Source: Sphingomonadaceae bacterium (GTDB taxonomy: Bacteria > Pseudomonadota > Alphaproteobacteria > Sphingomonadales > Sphingomonadaceae). Taken from it: a DNA stretch of 64,000 nt. Positions 49,113 through 57,506 of this stretch are shown piece by piece. The position numbers were made by a program, and so were the translations under genes. The notes beneath the pieces were generated by a model. That model made no database searches. It saw only the letters and a program-made list of their open reading frames with translations, and had not been told where the DNA came from. Position 1 is the stretch's first letter, and each line of letters begins with the position of its first letter. Location of the stretch: assembly GCA_030147805.1 (NCBI GenBank), contig JASBUR010000006.1:62001-126000 (forward strand), written 5' to 3'.

Positions 49113-49739
49113 ATGGTCACTCCCGATGCCGACGTCCCGGCCGTTCATGTCGTCGACGACGATGCCGGCCTGCGCACCGCGCTCGACAGCCTGTTCCGCT
49201 CGATGGGCTATGCGACGCGCCTCTACGGCAGCGCCGCCGAGTTCATGGCGTCGGGCGCCGCCGGTCGCGCCGGCTGCCTCGTCCTCGACATTCGACTGCC
49301 CGGCACCAGCGGACTCGATTTCCAGCAGCAGCTTGCCGACGCCGGCGTCACCATGCCGGTCATCCTGATGACCGGCCATGGCGACATCCCGATGACCGTC
49401 CGCGGCATGAAGGCGGGGGCGGTCGACTTCCTTCCCAAGCCGTTTCGCGAGCAGGACATGCTCGACGCGGTTGCCGCCGCGCTCGCGCGCGACGAAGCGA
49501 CGCGCGCCGAGCGCAGCCAGAGCGACGACCTGCGCCACCGTTTCGACAGACTCTCGGCGCGCGAGCGCGACGTCATGGGCCGCGTCGCCACCGGCAAGAT
49601 GAACAAGCAGATCGCCTTCGATCTCGGCCTGTCGGAGATCACGGTGAAGATTCACCGCGGCAATGCGATGCGCAAGATGGGGGCAAAGACGCTCGCCGAC
49701 TTCGTCCGCATGGCGGAAACGCTCAAGTTGCCGGCCTGA
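49113..49739 (+). CDS. FixJ/NarL-type response regulator, module 1
   Basis: A 208-residue regulator with a receiver domain (acidic D15-D17, phosphorylation site D59 in LVLDIRLPG, K109 in LPKPF) and a C-terminal LuxR-type HTH (LSARERDVMGRVATGKMNKQIA and LSEITVKIHRGNAMRKMG). The ATG at 49113 is chosen; one at 49071 would add a non-conserved 14 residues. Divergent from the PAS kinase. It is the natural candidate for binding the CTATA-N6-TATAG dyads nearby. Confidence 0.92.
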   Translation: MVTPDADVPAVHVVDDDAGLRTALDSLFRSMGYATRLYGSAAEFMASGAAGRAGCLVLDIRLPGTSGLDFQQQLADAGVTMPVILMTGHGDIPMTVRGMKAGAVDFLPKPFREQDMLDAVAAALARDEATRAERSQSDDLRHRFDRLSARERDVMGRVATGKMNKQIAFDLGLSEITVKIHRGNAMRKMGAKTLADFVRMAETLKLPA

Positions 49740-49755
49740 TGAAGGCATGAGGCGC

Positions 49756-49771
49756 TTATCCGCGGGTATAG
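49756..49771. promoter_or_regulatory. Dyad TTATC-N6-TATAG upstream of a receiver gene
   Basis: TTATC-CGCGGG-TATAG, centred about 87 nt before the GTG start at 49850 and 16 nt after the FixJ-type gene stop. Positions 49799-49804 (TAGGTG) are a possible -10 element. Confidence 0.55.
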
Positions 49772-49849
49772 TTTTACTTTGCGGCACGTTGGGCCATGTA
49801 GGTGCCGTACGGAACGGCATCATGCCCGACCGCTGCAAGGATGCGTAAC

Positions 49850-50215
49850 GTGAGTATCTGTCCGCTGATCTCGGTCGTCGAGGATGACGAAGGCCTGCGC
49901 AACTCGCTCGACGGGTTGATGCGCAGCCTCGGCTATCGCGTCGAGACCTTCGCCTGCGCCGAGGCCTTCCTCGGCTCGCCGGCGCGCGCCGCCTGCGACT
50001 GCGTGATCAGCGACGTCCAGATCCCTGGCGGCATGAGCGGCATCGAGCTGGCGCAGCAGGTGACGCCGTCGGGCACGCCGGTGATCCTGATGTCGGCCTT
50101 CGCCGACGAAAAGGTCCAGGCGCAGGCCGTCGCCGCGGGCGCCCAGTGCCTGCTCAAGAAGCCGTTCGATTGCGAAATGCTCATCGGCTGCATCGATACC
50201 GCGCTCGACGACTAG
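49850..50215 (+). CDS. Single-domain response regulator (receiver only), module 1
   Basis: A 121-residue CheY-like receiver with E11-D12-D13, phosphorylation site D55 (CVISDVQIPG) and K104 (LLKKPF). No output domain. The start is a GTG at 49850: AAGGA ends 8 nt before it. The ATG at 49841 lies inside that ribosome binding site. Receiver-only proteins act by protein contacts or as phosphate sinks, often for a neighbouring hybrid or FixL-type kinase. Counterpart in module 2 is at 59612-59971. Confidence 0.9.
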   Translation: MSICPLISVVEDDEGLRNSLDGLMRSLGYRVETFACAEAFLGSPARAACDCVISDVQIPGGMSGIELAQQVTPSGTPVILMSAFADEKVQAQAVAAGAQCLLKKPFDCEMLIGCIDTALDD

Positions 50216-50226
50216 CGCCCGCGCGG

Positions 50227-50242
50227 ACCTATCCGCGCGTAT
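50227..50242. promoter_or_regulatory. Dyad CTATC-N6-TATGA upstream of the small membrane protein
   Basis: CTATC-CGCGCG-TATGA, centred about 116 nt before the GTG at 50351 and 40 nt before TAGAAT (50283-50288). This places the dyad near -60 relative to an expected start point, a usual position for an activator. Confidence 0.6.
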
Positions 50243-50274
50243 GAGGCTTCCCATCCGCAGAGCCGATCCGCCGA

Positions 50275-50295
50275 CACTCGCGTAGAATGTCGCGG
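50275..50295 (+). promoter_or_regulatory. Promoter block with TAGAAT -10 element, small membrane protein
   Basis: ACACTC-G-CGTAGAATGTCGCG, with TAGAAT at 50283-50288. It differs by one base from the DoxX block. No good -35 hexamer is visible 17 nt upstream, which suggests activator dependence. Confidence 0.55.
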
Positions 50296-50350
50296 CGGCC
50301 GCGGTGCGCGCATCCTCATCGGCATGATCCAGACCCCGAAAGGACATGCC

Positions 50351-50569
50351 GTGAAAGCCCCGTCGCCCACCGAAATGCCCGTTGCGAGCTACGACTTCGG
50401 TCGCAACGCCAAGGCCGTCGACCGCGGCGCGGTGATCATCGCGCTGATCGTGTCGATCGTCGTCGGCATCACCGCGGCGCAGGGCCTCGACAGCCTCGCT
50501 GTCGGCCTCGTGATCGGCAGCATCCTGTTTGCGCTGCTGGCGCCGCTGCTCGCTACCGCGACGCGCTGA
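50351..50569 (+). CDS. Small membrane protein
   Basis: A 72-residue protein with two hydrophobic helices (VIIALIVSIVVGITAA and LAVGLVIGSILFALLAPLL). The start is a GTG at 50351: AAAGGA lies 6 nt upstream, whereas the ATG at 50324 has no ribosome binding site. It is monocistronic behind a dyad and the TAGAAT promoter. Function unknown; regulation with DoxX and the RND pump suggests an envelope stress role (inference). Confidence 0.75.
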   Translation: MKAPSPTEMPVASYDFGRNAKAVDRGAVIIALIVSIVVGITAAQGLDSLAVGLVIGSILFALLAPLLATATR

Positions 50570-50964
50570 CACGATTCGTCTTCATACCGACCTATGACGC
50601 GGCGGCGGCTGCGTTCACGCGCTCGCCGTGGCGATGCCGCGCATAGCCCGATGTGGCCGGTGGCGCGCTTCCCCCGCCGCTGCCAATCGAACCAGGCTGT
50701 CCGTCGCGCCAGCCAACATCAGCGGCGGCAAGCGCGTGGACGGCATCGGGTCAAAAAGAGGCGGTCGCCAGTCGCGCCATTCGGCATGCGCAGTGTAGCG
50801 CCACCCCGGCTCCTCGCGATCTAAGTATCTTTACTTACCTAGCCCAGAAAAACGGCACCGGTCCGGCCCATCGCGAGCGCGGCGCACTATAAAATCCCGA
50901 CGACGTCTACGCCGATCTCGCCGGCGTTTTCAACAACGCGTCAGGAACACGGGACCGATAGATC
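50570..50964. other. Gene-free stretch with a dyad and possible RNA structures
   Basis: 395 nt without a convincing gene. It holds a perfect dyad (50582-50597), a wobble-paired hairpin with loop CGCTTCCCC (50658-50682), an inverted repeat TAAGTA-TCTT-TACTTA (50822-50837) and a -10-like TATAAAAT (50888-50895), 70 nt before the receptor ATG. The dyad has no gene directly downstream, so a small RNA is possible. Confidence 0.45.
50582..50597. promoter_or_regulatory. Dyad TCATA-N6-TATGA without a downstream gene
   Basis: TCATA-CCGACC-TATGA with perfectly complementary half-sites. It starts 12 nt after the small membrane protein stop. The next gene start is 368 nt away. Confidence 0.55.
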
Positions 50965-53445
50965 ATGAAAAGAATACACCTTCTTCTGGCGGCAGCGCCG
51001 CTTGCCCTCGCCGCCCCCGCCTTCGCGCAGGAAGCGTCTCCCCAGAGCGACGCGGCGGCAAAGGAAGCTCCCAAGGAGCAGGCCAAGGAAGTGTTTTCGA
51101 CCGGCGTCGCCAAGGGCCGCGACCGCCTCGACAGCGCCACCTCGACGAGCGTGCTCAAGGCCGACGAAATCCAGAAGCTCGGCGCTCGTTCGCTGGCGGA
51201 AGTGCTGCGCAACATCCCCGGCCTTCGGGTGGAATCGTCGAGCGGCGAAGGCAATTCCAACTATACGATCCGCGGTTTGCCGCTCGCCTCGGGCGGGTCC
51301 AAGTGGATGCAGATCCAGGAAGACGGCCTGCCGGTCATGGAGTTCGGCGACTTCTTCGGCGTCGCCTCCGATATCTTCATTCGCGCCGATTTCAACCTCG
51401 GCGGCGTCGAGGCGATCCGCGGCGGCTCCGCCTCGACCTTCGCGTCGAACTCGCCCGGCGGCATCATCAACCTGATCTCGAAGACCGGCGACGTCGAGGG
51501 CGGCGCGGTTCAGCTCACCACCGGGCTGGACTATGGCGAGCAGCGGTTCGACTTCGACTACGGCAGCAAGCTCAATGACACGCTGCGTTTCCATGTCGGC
51601 GGCTTCTATCGGACCGGCGAGGGCCCGCGCGACATCGGCTTCAACGGCTACCGGGGCGGCCAGATCAAGTTCAACGTCACGAAGGAGCTGGGTAGCGGCT
51701 TCATCCGCGCATATGGCAAATATCTCGACGATCGCTCGCCGCAATATATGGCGGTGCCGCTCAAGATCAGCGGCACGCTCGACAAGCCCGTGTACCAGGC
51801 GGTGCCGAACTTCGACATCGGCCATGACCAGCTGCTGTCGCAGAACATCAACAGCGTCATCACGCTCGACGGCAACAACCAGCCCGCGCGCTTCGATACG
51901 CGCGACGGCATGCATGCCAAGGCCAAGTCGATCGGCCTCGAGGCGCAATTCGACCTCGCCGGCTGGAGCATCAGCGAGCGCGCGCGCTTCTCCAAGACGT
52001 CGGGCGGCGTCGTCCGCAACCTGATCAGCACGGTCAACACGGCGAGCGCGCTGGCGACGTCGCTGGGCGGCGCCGGTGCGACGCTGAAATATGCGACCGG
52101 CCCGCTTGCCGGCCAGGCGATCACCGATCCGTCGGCGCTGAACGGCAACGGCCTGCTCGCGCAGATGCTGCTGATCAAATACGACATCCCGTCGCTCGAC
52201 AACTTCACCAACGACCTGCGCGCCAGCCGCGTCTGGAAGGTTGGTGACGGCAACCTCACGCTCACCGGCGGCGTCTACAAGTCGCTGCAGACGCTCAACA
52301 CGAACTGGCTCTACACCAGCACCGTGCAGGACGTGGTCGGCGGCGGCAATGCCGCGCTGGTCAACGTGTTCAACGCGGCCGGCGTTGCGCAGACGCAGGA
52401 CGGCTTCAATGCCTACAGCCTGACCGCCGCGTCCGGCCTCTATCGCCGCACCTTCAACGTCGACTATGACGTGACGGCGCCTTACGGCTCGGTGAACTAC
52501 CATATCGGCAAGATCGCCGTCGGCGGCAGCTTGCGCTACGACATCGGCGACGTCCGCGGCCAGTTGATCGGATCGGATCTGGGCGGGGGTCGCGCGGGCA
52601 TCACGTCCGTCGACTTCAACGGCGATGGCTCGCTCTCGGTCGCCGAGCGGCGCACGGCCTTCCTGCCGCTGGCGACGCCGGCACCGGTCAACTACGACTA
52701 TCGCTATCTGAGCTATTCGGCTGGCATCAACTTCCGCATCGCCGAACCGCTGGCCGCCTTCGCCCGCTACAGCCGCGGCGCGCGCGCCAACGCCGACAAG
52801 ATCCTGTTCACGCCGATGGTGAGCACGACGAGCGGCGCGCTGCTCGACTCGGACAATGGCTATGACGTGGTCAAGCAGGCGGAGGGCGGCCTCAAGTTCC
52901 GCAAGGACGGCCTCACGCTCAACCTGACCGGCTTCCTCGCCGATGTCGAGGACACCAACCTCCAGTCGGGCGGCGTCACCACGGGCCGCATGTACCACGC
53001 CTATGGCCTGGAATTCGAAGGCGCTATCCGCAGGGGCCCGTTCAGCCTGACCGCCGGCGCAACCTATACCGACGCCGAGATCAGGAGCGATGCGGTCAAC
53101 GCCGCGGTCAAAGGCATGACCCCGCGCCATCAGCCCTCGTTCATCTTCACGGCGATGCCGCAGGTCGAGACCCGCTGGTTCACCGTGGGCGCCAACCTGA
53201 CCGGCATCACCGAGAGCTACGCCCTGGACGTCAACCAGCTCAAGATGCCGGGCTTCACGCTGGTCGACGCCTTCGTGCAGTTCCGGCCGACCGACCGGCT
53301 GCAGGTGATGATCAACGCCAACAACCTGTTCGACACCGTCGGATTCTACGAGATCGCGCAGAACACGGTGCCGGCGAACGGGATCGGCTGGGGACGGTCC
53401 GCCAACGGCCGCACCATCTCGGCCTCGGTAAAGCTCGACTTCTGA
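50965..53445 (+). CDS. TonB-dependent receptor (distinct subfamily)
   Basis: An 826-residue receptor with a signal peptide (residues 1-21, ending APAFAQ) and a charged linker (about residues 25-40). The plug begins with GVAKGRDRLDSATSTSVLKAD and VLRNIPGLRVES, and VEAIRGGSASTFASNSPGGIINLISK is the plug core. This lacks the GPQGTLYG motif of the other four. The chain ends SASVKLDF. It is preceded by TATAAAAT and followed by a terminator, so it is its own unit. Its ligand may differ in class from those of the catabolic receptors. Confidence 0.92.
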   Translation: MKRIHLLLAAAPLALAAPAFAQEASPQSDAAAKEAPKEQAKEVFSTGVAKGRDRLDSATSTSVLKADEIQKLGARSLAEVLRNIPGLRVESSSGEGNSNYTIRGLPLASGGSKWMQIQEDGLPVMEFGDFFGVASDIFIRADFNLGGVEAIRGGSASTFASNSPGGIINLISKTGDVEGGAVQLTTGLDYGEQRFDFDYGSKLNDTLRFHVGGFYRTGEGPRDIGFNGYRGGQIKFNVTKELGSGFIRAYGKYLDDRSPQYMAVPLKISGTLDKPVYQAVPNFDIGHDQLLSQNINSVITLDGNNQPARFDTRDGMHAKAKSIGLEAQFDLAGWSISERARFSKTSGGVVRNLISTVNTASALATSLGGAGATLKYATGPLAGQAITDPSALNGNGLLAQMLLIKYDIPSLDNFTNDLRASRVWKVGDGNLTLTGGVYKSLQTLNTNWLYTSTVQDVVGGGNAALVNVFNAAGVAQTQDGFNAYSLTAASGLYRRTFNVDYDVTAPYGSVNYHIGKIAVGGSLRYDIGDVRGQLIGSDLGGGRAGITSVDFNGDGSLSVAERRTAFLPLATPAPVNYDYRYLSYSAGINFRIAEPLAAFARYSRGARANADKILFTPMVSTTSGALLDSDNGYDVVKQAEGGLKFRKDGLTLNLTGFLADVEDTNLQSGGVTTGRMYHAYGLEFEGAIRRGPFSLTAGATYTDAEIRSDAVNAAVKGMTPRHQPSFIFTAMPQVETRWFTVGANLTGITESYALDVNQLKMPGFTLVDAFVQFRPTDRLQVMINANNLFDTVGFYEIAQNTVPANGIGWGRSANGRTISASVKLDF

Positions 53446-53452
53446 CCCCTGT

Positions 53453-53485
53453 GCCCGGGCCGCCCTTTCGGCGGCCCGGGCTTTC
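53453..53485 (+). terminator. Rho-independent terminator after the receptor gene
   Basis: GCCCGGGCCGCC (53453-53464) pairs perfectly with GGCGGCCCGGGC (53470-53481) over the loop CTTTC, followed by TTTC. It begins 8 nt after the receptor stop. Confidence 0.7.
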
Positions 53486-53541
53486 GGCCTCCTGACGCTT
53501 CGATCGCGGGGGCTACGATTCAACTTCCAAAGGCCGCATCC

Positions 53542-55389
53542 ATGTTGAGATCCATGAAGATTCCGCGAAAGCTCGGGCTGTCCTTCATCGTCATCTGCGC
53601 GACGGCGGCAATCGTGATGATCGTGTTCTTCGTGAACATCAGCATGATCGAGTCGACGACGGCAGGAAACAATCTCGCCCAGTCGATTCACTCCAAGACG
53701 ATCACGCTCGAGACCGCGGTGCTTCGGCAGAACAGCCAGTTCCGCGGCTTCCTGGTCACGGGCGACACCAGCTATCTCAAATCCTATGACGAGGGCCGCG
53801 ACGAATATGACCTGACCTCGGTCGAGCTCGAGAAACTGCTCGAGGATCCCGCGCAGCGCGCGCTGGTCGTGAAGTCGCGCGAGGCGACGCTGGCCTGGCG
53901 CAACAGGTGGGGCGACCCGCTGATTGCGCGGGTGAAGGCCGGACAACGTGCCGAGGCCGCAGAGCAGGTGCGTCGCGCCGGCAAGGCCGTGCTCGTCAGC
54001 GCCGCGGTACTGCCTCTCCGTGACGTTCGCGACTCGGCGGTGAAACTGACCGAAGACAATTCGGCTCGCCAGGAGGGCGCGATCTCATCCGCACGCACGA
54101 CGCTGATCGTCGGCGCGATGGCGCTGATCGGCATCGCGGTCACGCTGGCGATGCTGCTCAGCCGCGCGATCGCCCGGCCGGTGAGCAGCATGACCCGGAC
54201 GATGGCCGACCTCGCCGCCGGCCGCACCGACATTGCCGTTCCCGATGTGGAACGCGGCGACGAGCTCGGCGACATGGCCCGCGCCGTGCTCGTCTTCCGC
54301 GACTCGGCGATCGCCAAACAGGCCGCCGAAGCCGAAGCCGCGCGCGCGGAAGCCGCGCAGCGACTGGTGGTCGATACCGTGTCGGCCCATTTGTCCGAAC
54401 TGGCCGACGGCAATCTCACCGCCACGATCGACGCCGATTTCCCGGCCAGCTACGGCGTCGTGAAGACCAATTTCAACAACGCGATCACGGGGCTGCGCAC
54501 GCTGATATCCTCGGTCACCGAAGCGACGGCGACGATCCGCACCGGATCCGACGAGATTGCCCAGGCGTCGGAAGACCTGGCACGCCGGACCGAGGCCAAC
54601 GCCGCCAGCCTCGAGGAAACCGCTGCGGCGGTTACCCAGATGGATGAGCGGCTGAAGGCGACCGCGCAAGCGGCAAACCAGACCGTAAAGCGCGCAAACG
54701 GCGCCATCGAAACCGTGTCGAATGGTCGTGAAGTCGCCGACGAGGCCGTCCGCGCCATGAGCCGGGTATCCGAAAGCGCCAAGGGCATCGACTCGGTCAT
54801 CGAGGGGCTCGACAAGATCGCCTTCCAGACGCGCGTGCTGGCGATGAACGCGGCGGTCGAGGCCGGCCGCGCCGGCGAGGCGGGGCGCGGCTTCGCGGTC
54901 GTCGCCGACCTCGTCTCGGCACTCGCCATGCGGGCCGAGGAGGAAGCGGGGCGCGCCCGCGATCAGCTCACCGCAACGCAGGATGACATCGGCGCCGCCG
55001 TGGACATGGTGCAGAAGGTCGATTGCGCGCTCGCCAATATTTCGGGTGACGTCAGCGAGGTCCACGCGCTGCTCGAGCGCATTGCCGACGACAATAATGC
55101 CCAGTCGACCACCATCGGCGAAGTGAGCAATGCGATCGGTACGATGGACCAGGCCACGCAGCAGAACGCCGCGATGGTGGAACAGACCTCCGCTGCGGCG
55201 CGCAATCTCGCCAGCGAAGTCACCGGCCTGGCCGAGCAGGCTGGCCAGTTCAACGTCGGCGCGCCCGGCAGGCGGCAGCGTTCCCTGCGTGTCGAGAGCC
55301 GCCTTGCTGCGCCACGCGGAGAGTTTCCTGCCGCCGCCGTCGCTGCGCTGGTGAGGCCGCCAGCCTCGGCGGAATGGACCAGCTTCTAA
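53542..55389 (+). CDS. Methyl-accepting chemotaxis protein
   Basis: A 615-residue chemoreceptor. A first helix (LGLSFIVICATAAIVMIVFFV) is followed by a helical periplasmic domain (about 45-180) resembling CHASE3. The second helix (about 190-213), HAMP and the methyl-accepting coiled coil come next. The signalling tip is FQTRVLAMNAAVEAGRAGEAGRGFAVVADLV, which departs from the usual QTNLLALNAAIEAARAGE...ADEVR. This variant is, to my knowledge, found in sphingomonads. AAAGG precedes the ATG. No che genes are nearby and no C-terminal CheR-binding pentapeptide is visible. Confidence 0.9.
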   Translation: MLRSMKIPRKLGLSFIVICATAAIVMIVFFVNISMIESTTAGNNLAQSIHSKTITLETAVLRQNSQFRGFLVTGDTSYLKSYDEGRDEYDLTSVELEKLLEDPAQRALVVKSREATLAWRNRWGDPLIARVKAGQRAEAAEQVRRAGKAVLVSAAVLPLRDVRDSAVKLTEDNSARQEGAISSARTTLIVGAMALIGIAVTLAMLLSRAIARPVSSMTRTMADLAAGRTDIAVPDVERGDELGDMARAVLVFRDSAIAKQAAEAEAARAEAAQRLVVDTVSAHLSELADGNLTATIDADFPASYGVVKTNFNNAITGLRTLISSVTEATATIRTGSDEIAQASEDLARRTEANAASLEETAAAVTQMDERLKATAQAANQTVKRANGAIETVSNGREVADEAVRAMSRVSESAKGIDSVIEGLDKIAFQTRVLAMNAAVEAGRAGEAGRGFAVVADLVSALAMRAEEEAGRARDQLTATQDDIGAAVDMVQKVDCALANISGDVSEVHALLERIADDNNAQSTTIGEVSNAIGTMDQATQQNAAMVEQTSAAARNLASEVTGLAEQAGQFNVGAPGRRQRSLRVESRLAAPRGEFPAAAVAALVRPPASAEWTSF

Positions 55390-55407
55390 ATCACGCGGAG
55401 GGCTGAC

Positions 55408-56448
55408 ATGAACATGATCGTGCAGCCCGGCGGCCGCACCGAATTGCGGCGCCAATCCTGGCGCGCGCGCCAGCTCGGCTCACCCTTCGTCGCCGACGTC
55501 CTCGCGGCCGCTCACCGCCAGCTTGGGCACGGGCCGCGTACCGCTGCGTTGATCGGTGGCTGGGCCGGCGATCCGGCTGCGGCAGCTCTCGGCCTGCGGC
55601 TCAATGCGGCGATCCACGCGCTCGCCCGCCGCGGGACGCCGCCGGTGCTGGAGGCGCTGTTTCGCCGCAGCCATGACGATTTCGACGCGGCGCGTGCGGC
55701 GGCGTTCGAAACCGAGGACCGGTTCATCGCCAACTGGATGCGGGGTCCGACGCAAACCAACGAAGTCGGCCGGGCTGCGGCGTTGGCGGCAGCGCTGATG
55801 GTTGTGCGCCGCGCCACGGGCATGCCGGCCGAGTTGCTCGAGGTGGGCGCCAGTTGCGGGCTGAATCTCAACCTCGAGCGCTATTCATACGACCTGGGCG
55901 GCACGGTCGCCGGCGCTGCCGCTTCGCCGGTTCGCATCGCGCCCCTATGGCGCGGCAGCTCCCCGCCCGTGGAACCGCTCGAGATCGTGTCGGCGCGCGG
56001 CGTCGATCTCAATCCGCTGGATCCGCGCGACCAAGGGACGCGCGACCGGCTTATGGCCTATGTGTGGGCGGACCAGCCGAGGCGCGCCGAGCGCCTCGAG
56101 CAAGCCCTCGACATCGCACGCCGGGAGGTTCCCGACGTCGAACGCGCCGATGCGCAAACTTGGCTCGCGGACCGGCTCGCCGAGCCTCAGGCGGCCGGCA
56201 GCTGTCGCGTCATCATCCACTCGATGGTGCTTCAATACCTCGACCGTGAGGCACGGCGGGCGTTCGTCACGATGTTTCGCGCGGCCGGACGGCGAGCCTG
56301 TGCCGAGCGGCCGCTGGCCAGAATCGCCTTCGAATGGGATCGGCCCCGCCGCGAAGTGCGCTTGGCGCTCACCTCGTGGCCGGGAGGGTCGACGCAGCTC
56401 CTGGCGCTATGCCATCCCTATGGCGATTGGATCGATTGGCGGATGTAG
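55408..56448 (+). CDS. DUF2332 family protein
   Basis: A 346-residue protein matching the DUF2332 pattern: LEVGASCGLNLNLERYSYD, SARGVDLNPLDPRDQ, AYVWADQPRRAERLEQAL and IHSMVLQYLD. GGAGGGCTGAC precedes the ATG, 18 nt after the chemoreceptor stop, so the two may be cotranscribed. LEVGASCGLN resembles the glycine-rich loop of S-adenosylmethionine-dependent methyltransferases, but this is only a shape similarity. Function is unknown. Confidence 0.82.
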   Translation: MNMIVQPGGRTELRRQSWRARQLGSPFVADVLAAAHRQLGHGPRTAALIGGWAGDPAAAALGLRLNAAIHALARRGTPPVLEALFRRSHDDFDAARAAAFETEDRFIANWMRGPTQTNEVGRAAALAAALMVVRRATGMPAELLEVGASCGLNLNLERYSYDLGGTVAGAAASPVRIAPLWRGSSPPVEPLEIVSARGVDLNPLDPRDQGTRDRLMAYVWADQPRRAERLEQALDIARREVPDVERADAQTWLADRLAEPQAAGSCRVIIHSMVLQYLDREARRAFVTMFRAAGRRACAERPLARIAFEWDRPRREVRLALTSWPGGSTQLLALCHPYGDWIDWRM

Positions 56449-56678
56449 GTCGCTGCCGGTCGCTTCGAGCCGCCAATGCCGCCAGCACGGCCGACACCAT
56501 GGTGGTCTCGGTGCGGGGTGCCCGCCAGCATCGCCTGCGATCCTGCCGGCGCCGACCTGCTGACCGGCGTGTCGCGCGAACTCGACAAGCAGCTCTGGCT
56601 CGTCGAGGCGCAGCTGGGTTGAGGCGACAGCTTCGACGCCCGCCATCGAGGTGACTTGGGATCAATCACCCGCGAGGG

Positions 56679-57464
56679 CTAGGCGTAGATCGCCACCGTC
56701 TGCCGTGCCGCCATCACCGGCCGGCCGGCGGCGTCCCACATCGTCATCGACTGGCTCGAATAGCCGTCGGCGACCGTGTCGCCGATCACCTGCATCAGGT
56801 ACCAGCCGGTCCCGTCGAACCGGTCGACGAGCACGTCGACCGACCAGGTCATCGTGCTGATCGGCGCCGGCGCGCCGAACATCGTCATCGCCGCCGGCGG
56901 CGGGGCGTCGCCCAGTGCCAGCAGGCTGGCGGCGCCATCGGGCGCCGCCGCGTCCTGGTGGCGCAGCCACAGCAGCAGTTCGGGACGGTCCGCGCCGCTG
57001 CCGACTTTCGCGCCGCCGGCGCGCCGGCCGTCGAACTGCTGCGAAAAGGTCGGGGCGTGGGGACGATGGAAGAAGCTCTCGCAGGCGTCGGGCGGCGCGA
57101 CGCGCGGCATCGGCACCGCCGCGTGACGGTGCGCCGACATGCGCGCGGCGCCGAAGCAGAACAGCGCCTGCGCGGCCGGACCGGCTTCGGCGGCAACGCT
57201 CGCCGAGATGAACGCCGACGACTTGCCGGCGCGAAGCATCGCTGCCCTGATCTCGACATCGCCGGTCGACGGCCCGACATAGGCGACCTGTGCGGATCGC
57301 AGGGGCGGCAGATCGGGGTAGGCATGCTGCGCTGCGGCGACGGCGAGCGCTGCCTGGACGCCGCCGTAGAGCGTGCGGCCCTGTCGCCAGTCGTCGCCCG
57401 GGGAGGCACGGTAGGTGCCATTGTCGAAGCTGAGCGTCGCGAGCGTTTGGGAGAGCGTGGCCAT
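56679..57464 (-). CDS. Acyl-CoA thioesterase (TesB-like double hotdog)
   Basis: A 261-residue protein with RTLYGGVQAALAVAAAQ, the first hotdog helix, and RFDGTGWYLMQVIGDTVADGYSSQSMTMWD with VMAARQTVAIYA at the end, typical of TesB-like thioesterases. It hydrolyses acyl-CoA to the acid and CoA. It stands alone, convergent with the DUF2332 gene, and its start region touches the kinase stop at 57507. A CTATA half-site (57500-57504) is the only control signal noticed. Confidence 0.85.
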   Translation of the reverse strand: MATLSQTLATLSFDNGTYRASPGDDWRQGRTLYGGVQAALAVAAAQHAYPDLPPLRSAQVAYVGPSTGDVEIRAAMLRAGKSSAFISASVAAEAGPAAQALFCFGAARMSAHRHAAVPMPRVAPPDACESFFHRPHAPTFSQQFDGRRAGGAKVGSGADRPELLLWLRHQDAAAPDGAASLLALGDAPPPAAMTMFGAPAPISTMTWSVDVLVDRFDGTGWYLMQVIGDTVADGYSSQSMTMWDAAGRPVMAARQTVAIYA

Positions 57465-57506
57465 CGCCCGGGCATGCCCGAGCGCATGTCGCCCGCCAAC
57501 TATACC

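Noticed and set aside
50594-50824. 76-codon frame after the orphan dyad
   Set aside because: Arginine-rich composition without a ribosome binding site, typical of GC-rich noise.
56407-56646. 79-codon minus-strand frame after the DUF2332 gene
   Set aside because: No ribosome binding site, no recognisable family, and competing frames of equal length in both directions.
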